From IMG/VR virus record IMGVR_UViG_3300043409_002192, positions 1 to 63,330 of that record: DNA of 63,330 nucleotides. One strand, 5' to 3'. A program made the translations under genes and the position numbers. A model generated the notes under the pieces. It ran no database searches and was not told the DNA's origin. It worked only from the letters and a program-made list of their open reading frames with translations. Positions 1-6,700 of the stretch are shown in pieces (within the stretch, counting starts at the first letter, position 1; each line of letters opens with the position of its first letter). The DNA is from a virus.

Positions 1-324
1 CTTGACGGACATCCCGAAAGCGAACTGTGGGGAGAAAACGGACTGATCGCCGCAACGATGCGAGCTGCCAACTACGCCAGTCGCCAGCAAGAAGCGGAAT
101 GGAAGCTGGCCGACTACCTGCGCGGCGGAGGAATGCTCGCAGCGCCTGCTGACGATGGCGACGCGTGGAAAGCTGGTCGAAGCCAGTCGATGTGCTACTG
201 CATCGACGGGCAGGGTCGGACGATCATGGAATGCGTCGAATCAATATCGGATGCGATCATGGAGGAAATTTCTTCCGAGAACGTGCGGGTCACAGAGGAC
301 TCTGGCGGAAAGGACGCACAATGA
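1..324 (+). CDS. Lar-like zinc-finger protein, C-terminal part (gene crosses the circular join)
   Basis: This is the 3' part of the gene that begins at 62905; joined across the terminal overlap it makes about 198 aa. The part here encodes roughly 107 residues, mostly charged and helical, with no domain I recognise after the Lar-like zinc finger, which lies in the N-terminal part. The stop TGA at 322-324 overlaps the ATG of the next gene (ATGA), so the two are probably translationally coupled. The gene belongs to the cassette array. A half-site-like GGCGAAC at 63108-63114 lies inside the reading frame, so the C-terminal extension could be a fused second unit. Confidence 0.7.
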   Translation, partial: LDGHPESELWGENGLIAATMRAANYASRQQEAEWKLADYLRGGGMLAAPADDGDAWKAGRSQSMCYCIDGQGRTIMECVESISDAIMEEISSENVRVTEDSGGKDAQ

Positions 325-569
325 CACCTGACGCGCCAACGGTTGACGCTCTCATTGCGGACTTGGAAGCGCGCGGCCTCGGCTGGTCGCTCGACAACAC
401 AGGACGGCTCATCGAGGCGCGCGTGTGGGACTGGCCGTATGTGATCGGACGCTACCGCCCGAATGCCACCGAGCCGCTCGCCAAGATGCTCGCCGAAGCG
501 ATGTATCAGGTGGACTGGACCCGCTACCCGGTGAAGTCGCCGAACGCTCTGCCAACCTCTGGGGCATGA
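321..569 (+). CDS. Small cassette protein, unknown function
   Basis: This is an 82-aa protein starting at the ATG that overlaps the previous stop codon (ATGA). It is rich in Trp and Tyr (GLGWSLDNTGR, RVWDWPYVIGRYRP) and has a small folded-domain look, but I cannot assign a family. Its last residues, NALPTSGA, are encoded by the 5' arm of the attC-like junction that starts at 539, so the end of the gene and the recombination site are the same DNA. The longer upstream reading frame from 165 overlaps the Lar-like gene and is less likely to be used. Confidence 0.6.
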   Translation: MTPDAPTVDALIADLEARGLGWSLDNTGRLIEARVWDWPYVIGRYRPNATEPLAKMLAEAMYQVDWTRYPVKSPNALPTSGA

Positions 570-668
570 CCAGTGAATCTCAAAATACCAAAAGACATGA
601 TCGAAGATGCAAAACTCACGAAGTCCGACACGCCAGCCCCAGAGGTTGGCAGCAGCGCTTTGTTCGGC
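539..668 (+). repeat. attC-like cassette junction J2
   Basis: The 5' arm begins with R''-like GCCGAAC (539-545) and continues to GGGGC at 565. The 3' arm runs from GCCCC (636) to R'-like GTTCGGC (662-668). The arms pair over about 25 bp: CCAACCTCTGGGGC matches GCCCCAGAGGTTGG, with an unpaired C before AGCGC. The loop of about 70 nt holds the start of the next gene. This is the clearest long-stem member of the family. Confidence 0.8.
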
Positions 669-974
669 TGGCTTGGCGAGGAGATAGCTCGCAATCGACG
701 GAGGGCTGAGCAAGCTACTGCTCTCGCTGACCGTCTAGCCTCCCTAATGGCCGGAGCCTGCGCTGCCGGCCAATGGCGCGGAGTCAAGACGGTGAAACTC
801 GTGACCGATAGGGCCTATGTGATCCGCAGGCCGGGAACAACATCGCTCGAGCTAGCAACATGGCACGACGGATGGCGCACAATCATGGGGCATATTGCCA
901 ACGGGGGGGAACTCGAAGTGTGGGAGCCGAACGCTGAGGTGAGGCACGGCGCAAAGGACGCTGACCTCGACTAG
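597..974 (+). CDS. Small cassette protein, unknown function
   Basis: The ATG at 597 gives a 125-aa product; a GTG at 573 would add eight residues. I chose 597 because neighbouring cassette genes also start 10-16 codons before the conserved arm. Residues encoded by the arm are SSALFGWLG near the N-terminus and EPNAEVRHG near the C-terminus. The middle (WRGVKTVKLVTDRAYVIRRPG, WHDGWRTIMGHI) resembles a small alpha-beta protein, but I recognise no family. The unit begins with GTTCGGC at 662 and ends with GCCGAAC at 926, a perfect 7-base complement. Confidence 0.55.
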   Translation: MIEDAKLTKSDTPAPEVGSSALFGWLGEEIARNRRRAEQATALADRLASLMAGACAAGQWRGVKTVKLVTDRAYVIRRPGTTSLELATWHDGWRTIMGHIANGGELEVWEPNAEVRHGAKDADLD

Positions 975-1011
975 AAACTTTCCCGCCGTTGCCTCGACCG
1001 TCTTGTTAGCC
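926..1011 (+). repeat. attC-like cassette junction J3
   Basis: R'' GCCGAAC lies at 926-932 and R' GTTAGCC at 1005-1011. The inner arms GAGGCACGGCG and CGCCGTTGCCTC pair with one extra unpaired T. R'' and R' are not complementary to each other here. Instead R'' matches the start of the preceding unit and R' matches the end of the following one. Confidence 0.8.
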
Positions 1012-1117
1012 GTTCGGGGGACGCGGAAACCAAGCCGGACATGGGGGTTCTTCATGTCCGGCTAACGCTGCGGATCAGGCGACAGATGCGCTTCGAGCCG
1101 TTGCCTGCATCCCGCTG
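1005..1117 (+). other. ORF-less 113-bp cassette with a perfect hairpin
   Basis: This unit starts at GTTAGCC (1005) and its R'' is GGCTAAC (1060-1066), an exact complement. It contains no plausible gene. Its body is a perfect 11-bp inverted repeat, AGCCGGACATG (1033-1043) and CATGTCCGGCT (1053-1063), with a 9-nt loop; the second arm runs into R''. It may encode a structured RNA or a regulatory element, or be an eroded cassette. Confidence 0.6.
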
Positions 1118-1124
1118 GTTCTCT
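1060..1124 (+). repeat. attC-like cassette junction J4
   Basis: R'' GGCTAAC is at 1060-1066 and R' GTTCTCT at 1118-1124; the whole site is 65 bp, the second shortest after J12. GCGGATCAGGCGACAG pairs with CCGTTGCCTGCATCCCGC, allowing small bulges. The sequence directly after R' (1128-1150) closely resembles the sequence after the J12 R' site at 28289. Confidence 0.75.
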
Positions 1125-1153
1125 GACGTTGGTAAAAAATCTTCAAATAGGGC

Positions 1154-1182
1154 TTGCATAATGTAGCTTAAAGCTACATAAT
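1154..1182 (+). promoter_or_regulatory. Cassette-borne promoter with an operator in its spacer
   Basis: TTGCAT (1154-1159) and CATAAT (1177-1182) are separated by 17 bp, close to a sigma-70 consensus. A perfect palindrome, ATGTAGCTT-A-AAGCTACAT (1161-1179), fills the spacer and part of the -10 box. A repressor bound there should block transcription, and the XRE-type protein encoded at 1498-1698 is the obvious candidate. No strong Shine-Dalgarno sequence precedes the ATG at 1206. Confidence 0.75.
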
Positions 1183-1205
1183 AACACCGTAACCCGATCC
1201 AAACT

Positions 1206-1511
1206 ATGAGCCTTCAATCCGACATCCAAGAATACAAAGCCGCTTCAAACTCAGCTAATGCTCTCTATGCCAAAATCGGCACAGATAGAGACGCAGCCGT
1301 AGCCAAAAAGAATGAGCGCTGGGCGGTCAATAAGCGCAAACGTGAAGCCGGAGAAAACATCATCATGGCGATGCTGGGCGAACACAAAGCAGCTCTGCAA
1401 CGGGCTGGACTGGTTGATCTCTACAACGAAATGGCCGCTGGCAAACATGAGTGTGACACAGCGTTCTTTGCAATCGTGGACGCCACCGTAAAATACTATG
1501 ACGCCGCCTGA
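1206..1511 (+). CDS. Helical cassette protein upstream of an XRE regulator
   Basis: This 101-aa protein is predicted to be almost wholly alpha-helical and charged (KKNERWAVNKRKREAGE in the middle), with no membrane segment or signal peptide. It is the first gene behind the promoter at 1154-1182 and overlaps the HTH gene by 14 bp. The pairing of a small protein with a small XRE regulator under a self-operator resembles toxin-antitoxin or regulatory cassettes, but nothing in the sequence identifies it as a toxin. I recognise no family. Confidence 0.65.
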   Translation: MSLQSDIQEYKAASNSANALYAKIGTDRDAAVAKKNERWAVNKRKREAGENIIMAMLGEHKAALQRAGLVDLYNEMAAGKHECDTAFFAIVDATVKYYDAA

Positions 1512-1698
1512 ATACAAAAAGCTCCGCGAAAGCCTCGGCACACAAGCCGAGGTTGCTCGCATTCTGGGAGTCAACCGAGTGACAATCGCCAAACGCGAAA
1601 GCGGAGCGATGAAGCTCACTTGGGAAGCGTCTCTTGCAATGCGTGCCATTGCACCGCTCCGCAGTCCTAAACGCTTCCGGGAGGCACGCCGGAAATGA
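1498..1698 (+). CDS. Small XRE-type helix-turn-helix regulator
   Basis: This is a 66-aa DNA-binding protein. Residues 6-50 form a helix-turn-helix (YKKLRESLGTQAEVARILGV, then NRVTIAKRESG), typical of the minimal XRE/Cro class. It lies 14 bp inside the end of the upstream gene, so the two are coupled. It probably binds the palindrome at 1161-1179 and autoregulates the pair. The C-terminal residues SPKRFREARRK are encoded by the 5' arm of junction J5. Confidence 0.75.
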   Translation: MTPPEYKKLRESLGTQAEVARILGVNRVTIAKRESGAMKLTWEASLAMRAIAPLRSPKRFREARRK

Positions 1699-1751
1699 AG
1701 CCCGAATCAATCACAGACGTTATCGGCGTTGCCTCGCACGCCTTGTTCTCC
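1666..1751 (+). repeat. attC-like cassette junction J5
   Basis: R''-like CCTAAAC lies at 1666-1672 and R' GTTCTCC at 1745-1751. GGAGGCACGCCGG pairs with TCGGCGTTGCCTC, again with an extra T. R'' fits the GTTCTCT start of its own unit poorly, unlike most other units, so this end may have drifted or been exchanged. Confidence 0.7.
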
Positions 1752-1766
1752 ATCTTTTGAATTACC

Positions 1767-2072
1767 ATGAAAGTCCGCGACAAAAACATCAAACAGACTG
1801 TAAGTGTGGCCCATTCGCGTTGCCTCAAATGCGCGTGCTATTGGCCACGCCCCGATCCGGGGGTATTCACGCAAGGGCAGGGATACCGCCGACGCGAGGG
1901 AAAACAGGAATGGCTTTGCGGAACACGCGAAATCAGAGGATGCCCAACACGGGCGCGATGCTGCAACAGAGCCTACGCCGCCTATGAAACCAAGTGCCGG
2001 GAATGTGGTCATTCTTTGGAGAACGCACAAGCTCTGGCACAGCCGGGGCGCAACCAGACTCCGACACCATGA
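1767..2072 (+). CDS. Cysteine-rich cassette protein, probable zinc binder
   Basis: This 101-aa protein has about ten cysteines, arranged as CLKCAC, then CGTREIRGC, RARCC and KCRECGHS. That pattern suggests two or more zinc-ribbon-like sites. The final 20 residues (from SLENAQAL to the end) are encoded by the 5' arm of junction J6. The stop overlaps the start of the PAPS-reductase-like gene (ATGA). The unit begins with GTTCTCC (1745) and ends with GGAGAAC (2018), exact complements. Function is unknown; a nucleic-acid or protein-binding role is only inferred from the cysteines. Confidence 0.6.
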   Translation: MKVRDKNIKQTVSVAHSRCLKCACYWPRPDPGVFTQGQGYRRREGKQEWLCGTREIRGCPTRARCCNRAYAAYETKCRECGHSLENAQALAQPGRNQTPTP

Positions 2073-2117
2073 AAAACTCCACCGCCCCGGCCGTTGTCCA
2101 GCAGCGCCTTGTTCGGC
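2018..2117 (+). repeat. attC-like cassette junction J6
   Basis: R'' GGAGAAC is at 2018-2024 and R' GTTCGGC at 2111-2117. The arms GCTCTGGCACAGCCGGGGCG and CGCCCCGGCCGTTGTCCAGC pair over most of their length, with an unpaired T and an unpaired C in the 3' arm. The junction contains the ATGA overlap between the flanking genes in its loop. Confidence 0.8.
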
Positions 2118-2914
2118 CTTCCGGTCGTGTGCTTTGCCGCTTCTCCTGTGGTGCCGCTTCCGCTGTGGCTACAAAGCTGGCAATCGAGAAATACGGCACG
2201 GTAGAAATCAACTACTCGGACACTGGCAGCGAGCATCCAGACAATGCCCGCTTCATCGCAGACTGTGAGCGGTGGTTCGGTCAGAAAGTCACGATCACGA
2301 AAAGCGAAAAATACCGCGACATCTGGGAAGTGTTCGAGAAGAAGCGGTTTCTTGTCTCGCACCAAGGAGCGCCATGCACGGCGGAAATGAAACGCCGCCC
2401 AGGTGATTCGGTCTGGAGTATCGGGGACACTGAAATCTTCGGATACACGGCAGACGAACGGCATCGGGTAGAGAAATGGTCACGGGACAACTTCGAGAGA
2501 ATCATTGAATGCCCGCTCATCGAAAAGAACCTCACGAAGGATGACTGCTTCGGAATCTTGGACCGTGTAGGCATCGAGCTTCCCGCCATGTATCGGTTGG
2601 GGTTCCGCAACAACAACTGCATCGGGTGCGTGAAAGCCCGCGATAATCTCGACTACTGGAAAAGAGTGCGAAAGCACTTCCCCGAAATCTTCGAGCGCAT
2701 GGCAAAGCTGGAGAGGGACATCGGAACGACGATCAACCGAATCACAAAAGCGGGGGAACGCTCCCCGATCTTCCTCGACGAAATCGAAGCAGGCGACCCG
2801 AAAGGCGCGGACCCTAATATCCAGTGCGGACTCTTCTGCATGGCCGAAGCTGACGCGCTACTTGATGGGCCGAACGATAAAACTGAGCCACAGGCCCCAC
2901 AATCAAATCTATGA
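2069..2914 (+). CDS. PAPS-reductase / ATP-pyrophosphatase-like enzyme
   Basis: This 281-aa protein has the adenine-nucleotide alpha-hydrolase fold. The N-terminal loop FSCGAASAVAT is a variant of the SGGxDS PP-loop, followed by VEINYSDTGSEHPDN, the usual acidic strand after it, and a C-terminal RNNNCIGC plus CGLFC that may bind a metal cluster. Members of this superfamily reduce PAPS or act in sulfur transfer, including DNA phosphorothioation (DndC). Phage members are common but mostly of unknown role. It sits in the cassette array; the first residues (VVQQRLVRPSG) and last residues (GPNDKTEPQAPQ) are encoded by attC-like arms. Start and end motifs GTTCGGC and GCCGAAC are exact complements. 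It is the largest cassette gene here. Confidence 0.8.
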   Translation: MKNSTAPAVVQQRLVRPSGRVLCRFSCGAASAVATKLAIEKYGTVEINYSDTGSEHPDNARFIADCERWFGQKVTITKSEKYRDIWEVFEKKRFLVSHQGAPCTAEMKRRPGDSVWSIGDTEIFGYTADERHRVEKWSRDNFERIIECPLIEKNLTKDDCFGILDRVGIELPAMYRLGFRNNNCIGCVKARDNLDYWKRVRKHFPEIFERMAKLERDIGTTINRITKAGERSPIFLDEIEAGDPKGADPNIQCGLFCMAEADALLDGPNDKTEPQAPQSNL

Positions 2915-2964
2915 CAACACAAGAGACATCCGAGGGGCATATTGGCTCCAGTGCCTTGTTCGGC
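2869..2964 (+). repeat. attC-like cassette junction J7
   Basis: R'' GCCGAAC lies at 2869-2875 and R' GTTCGGC at 2958-2964. ACTGAGCCACAGGCCCC pairs imperfectly with GGGGCATATTGGCTCCAGT, with an unpaired T and an unpaired C. The weaker stem suggests some decay. Confidence 0.7.
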
Positions 2965-3264
2965 GTCCTTGAGTGGATCAGCCTCCAAGGAGGCACGTTC
3001 AACGCCTTCAATCCCGGCCTCATCACTGGCAAAGTGAGAGGTCTGACTTACCGCTACTTCATCGCGGAAGGGTGGATTGGGTTGAAGACACCGGACTGCA
3101 CGGCAGGGAAGGCGACAGAGTGCCTCAATATTGAGGATTTTCGATATGCGCTAGAAATCCATGCGCCGAACGCCGCTGCGCAGGACATGCCACACTTCCT
3201 GCCGAACGATTTAGCGCACACACAGAAGGGGCGGGAGCGCGGCCCCGATAAAACTCAAGCCTAA
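2911..3264 (+). CDS. Cassette protein, unknown function
   Basis: This 117-aa protein starts within the ATGA overlap of the preceding gene. Arm-derived residues are GSSALFGVLEW at the N-terminus and LPNDLAHTQKG near the end. The middle has aromatic beta-type sequence (GLTYRYFIAEGWIGLK), with no recognised domain. Two R'' motifs lie in its frame, at 3165-3171 and 3201-3207. The first shares an 18-bp block beginning CGAACGCCGC with junction J10. Residues from APNAAAQDM onward could therefore be an in-frame extension. Confidence 0.55.
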   Translation: MTTQETSEGHIGSSALFGVLEWISLQGGTFNAFNPGLITGKVRGLTYRYFIAEGWIGLKTPDCTAGKATECLNIEDFRYALEIHAPNAAAQDMPHFLPNDLAHTQKGRERGPDKTQA

Positions 3265-3329
3265 CTCTATGGAAACGACTACCTTTAACACAGCGGCCCC
3301 TTCTGTTGATGTGCCGCGCCTTGTTCGCC
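3201..3329 (+). repeat. attC-like cassette junction J8
   Basis: R'' GCCGAAC is at 3201-3207 and R' GTTCGCC at 3323-3329. GCACACACAGAAGGGGCGG pairs with GGCCCCTTCTGTTGATGTGC with one or two bulges. The start codon of the next gene (3269) lies in the loop. Confidence 0.75.
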
Positions 3330-3586
3330 CATTACGGACTGACGAGGAGATCGTCATGCAAACAGATAAGCTCGCCTTCACGCTGGCGCTACTGTCAGGC
3401 TACGCGTTCGATGCAGATTACAAGTTCCACCTGCACACGCGGATCGCTAGCTGCCCAATGCCTCGGCAGGCGCAGTTCTGGGAGATGGCTCGGCAAGCTC
3501 AATTGCTCCTGACCGACACTGACCCAGATGACGCCGTGGATAATCTCGATTGGGCGAACAGTGTGATACCCAAACCAGAAAAATGA
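3269..3586 (+). CDS. Last cassette protein of the first array, unknown function
   Basis: This is a 105-aa, mainly helical protein. DVPRLVRPLR is encoded by the 3' arm of J8; ANSVIPKPEK at the end overlaps the terminal R'' half-site GGCGAAC (3553-3559). That half-site exactly complements the unit's own start GTTCGCC at 3323, and no 3' arm follows it. No domain is recognised. Confidence 0.55.
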   Translation: METTTFNTAAPSVDVPRLVRPLRTDEEIVMQTDKLAFTLALLSGYAFDADYKFHLHTRIASCPMPRQAQFWEMARQAQLLLTDTDPDDAVDNLDWANSVIPKPEK

Positions 3587-3592
3587 CATCCT

Positions 3593-3679
3593 ATGACACC
3601 CTACAAACAACTCTTTGTCGCCCGATCCGACATATTTGCTGACTTCGTGCGCAACTACGTCAGTGTAATTAGTCCATAG
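3593..3679 (+). CDS. Possible 28-aa ORF between the array and the giant gene
   Basis: An ATG just after the last cassette gene opens a 28-codon frame (MTPYKQLFVARSDIF...) ending at TAG. Its TTTGTCGCCC stretch looks like an eroded R' (TTGTTCGCCC). There is no ribosome-binding site or homology evidence, so it may be a remnant of another cassette start. Confidence 0.2.
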   Translation: MTPYKQLFVARSDIFADFVRNYVSVISP

Positions 3680-3711
3680 CCCAGTGTGTCAAAATTATAA
3701 AAATTATCAAA

Positions 3712-6700
3712 TCATTTTTCCACCTCCCCGAGTTGATCCACCGGCCGGTTCTTGAGTTCTCCCCATGCCCGGCGGCGGCCTTCCTCGTAGGCGTCCTTGA
3801 TGCGCTTCACATCGTCCTCGGTGGGCTTCAGCGGAATCCCGGCCAAGGCATTCTTTGCCAGTGTGGCACTGCGGACGCTCAGGTATTTGTAGGCTTGGGC
3901 GTTCAGTTTCACGCGGGCCGGTTTTCCGCCGATGGTGAGGTTCTGTGTGCGCTCGGGGGAACTTGGAGCCCATGCCGGTTTTCCGGGGTTCGCCTGATTC
4001 CATTTTCGCAGGACGATATCGGAAAGCGTGGGTTTTCCGCTTTCGATGGTGGCTGGAATAACCAAGCGGCTGATTGCATTCCCTGATTTCTGCTTGTCCT
4101 CCCCGGTGGCGGTATTCACGCGGGCTTCTGCCCCGGAGCCCAAGGGGGCCAGCTGATACCACCAGTCTGCCGTGGTGCTATCGCGCACGAGCGGATCCAT
4201 GTTCCGGACCGGTTGGCGGATGAGGTTGGGCACGAGGGCATTCAGGATGAACCGCTCGCCCTTGTCTGCCAGTTTGCCGGGCTGCTTCACGCTGTCGAAC
4301 ACCGCGGCCAGGCCGCTCAGGAACGTCTTATTGAGGGCGGCATCCTTCAGGCTACCGAACACCAGTCCGGCCTTCTCGGCGCTGTCTCCGCCGCCCTTCC
4401 AAATGCGGAGGGCGTCAATGATGCTGCCAAGGACGGTGGCGATCGGTTCAATGCGACCGTAGGGGATTTTGGTGTCACCGATGCGGATGATGTAGCTTCC
4501 GCCAGCCACGCGCTCCTGTAGGTCTCTTTCCGCAAAGTCTGCGGGCGGGCTGCCGGTGATGAGGAAGGTTTTTTCTTCGTCATCGTCATCGCCTTCTGCC
4601 GCGCCTTTCAATAAGGCGAGGGCGGCCATGGCGATGGTTTGCTCGGCGAGCCATTGCATCATCTGCGGGCTCGTGGCGGGGGTGAGTCCCACGCGGCCGC
4701 CGGAGATTTTCACTAGTCCGGATTTCCCGAGTTGGTAAAGCAGATGCGCCATCCCCAGCGGAGACTTCCGGATGCCGGCGCGGAAGATATTGTAAGGAGT
4801 GCGGATGAAGGGCAGGATGAAACCCAGGAGGCGGCTGGAGTTTTTCCATTGCTGGAGGGGTTTCAGGGATTCCGGCAGTTCCGTCTGGAAGGTCAGTTCA
4901 CGCGCCTTCTCGACCGCCAGCTGCCATGCCTGGCTGCCGGGAGTGTAGAGGAGGGCATTCATGCGCTTCTGCATGGGCTCGCCACTGAGGCCTTCCGCCT
5001 TGGCGATGCGGTAGGCCTGCGCTGCGGCTTCCAGTTGGGCGACGGCGCCTTTGAAGAAGCCATCGACGGCCATGAGGGCGCGTCCGGGAATGCGCACCGT
5101 AGATCCGACGCTGGCACCCTTCCATCCTTTGCCTTTGGCTAGATCAATCACAGCGCCGGGCAGGCTTTTTGCCCCCGGTGTTCCGATCCGCCCCAGACTA
5201 TCCGGAATGGCGACCCGGCGTCCTTCGCCCTTCGGCCCGGTTTCGAAGAGTTCCGGCTCATTGTTCATGACATCGTAGTCGAACCAATCGGTTTCCGTTC
5301 GCCAGGCTTTGGACATGAGGCGGTATCCTCTGGCGACCCCGGGGAAGATGGCTTTGGCCATATAACGGAACTCTCCGAACTGGGCACCTTTCTTGTCGCG
5401 GATGGCGAGGTTCCAGACGGCTTCCATCCCACGCTGCACGGTCAATTCCCATGCGCTGGCAGCGGCGTTCCCGCTGATGTTGACCACCTGAGTCTGGGGG
5501 CCGGAGAGGAGGTTGTTGATCCAGTATTCCTGAACCATGTCCAGCGGATGGCCTTCGACCGTCTGGGCGAGGCGGGCGAGACGCACCATGTCTTCCACAT
5601 TGGCCATGTCGGCACCGTTGAGCACAGAGATTTCCATTTCCACCGGTTCATTGAGGCCAAGTCCAAGTTCCTGCTGGGGGATGTTGCGTTCCCATGTCTT
5701 CCCGGGTCCTGGCGGGATGCTGTTGTCAGCAGGTGGCGTGGTGCCGGGAATGCGGGGCTGAGTGCCATCTTGGCGGGGGAGGCGGGGCAGAGCGGCGTAT
5801 TCGTCCAAAGACATGCCAGTGCCGGCGGCGGGTGGCTGGAACAGGCGTTTGCGCTTCACCGTCTTTCGTTTGCCCTGCTGCTTGTCGGGGAAGTATCCCA
5901 TCTGACGGATGAGTTTCTGAATCTCCGCTTCCGCATCGGCATCCGACATGGCAGCCATGGCGGCGAAATCCACGTCCACGAGGTCGGCCGGCTGGCTGCC
6001 AAGTGGGGAGGACTGCAATCCGGCGGCGGCTTTGGCCCGGACCCGCATGGCGCGGAGTTGTTCCGCCAGCTTTGTCATCATCTTCTCCTTCACGGCGCGG
6101 ACTTCCTGAGGCGTCAGGCCTACCTCTTTCCCGATGTCGATGAAGGTCTTCTCTCCGCCTTGGAGGAGGATGGCAGCCTTCGCTTCCTTGGCTCCCAGGG
6201 TGGCAGCGGTCTGGCCGATGATGGCAGCCTTCCGGAGGGAAAGCTGAATCCCGCCGGAGAACAAATCATCAAGGGTAACGCCCATCTTGGCGAACTCCAT
6301 TTCGATCCGGCGGATGCGCTTGGCGTCCTCATCAAGGATCTTCTGGCGTTCGGCGGCGGTTTTTGCTTCCTCCATCTTCTTCCGCACCTTAGCCGGCGGC
6401 GTGAATATTTGCTTGGCGAGGAACTCGCGGTGCCGCGCCTCTGGTGTCTTAAAGGGATCCCGGCGGGAGGCGAGGCCGCGGGCTTGTTCCGTGCCGGCCT
6501 GGCGGTAGGCATAGACGAGAGCCTGCAACCGGCGCTGGCGGGGGCCGGTGAGAGGATTCCGGGATTCGCGTTCCACGATCATCTGGGCGGCCCGGGTAAG
6601 CTCCGGGGTCAACTGTCCGCCTTGGAGCCCATTGGCCATCAGACGTTGCACGGTGCCTTCGTAGTCATCAGCCAGCATGGCGCGGGCGGCGGCGTCCCAT

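Noticed and set aside
539-3586. CRISPR array
   Set aside because: The arms are inverted pairs at gene ends with variable spacing of 60 to 900 bp, not direct repeats with uniform spacers; no cas genes are seen.
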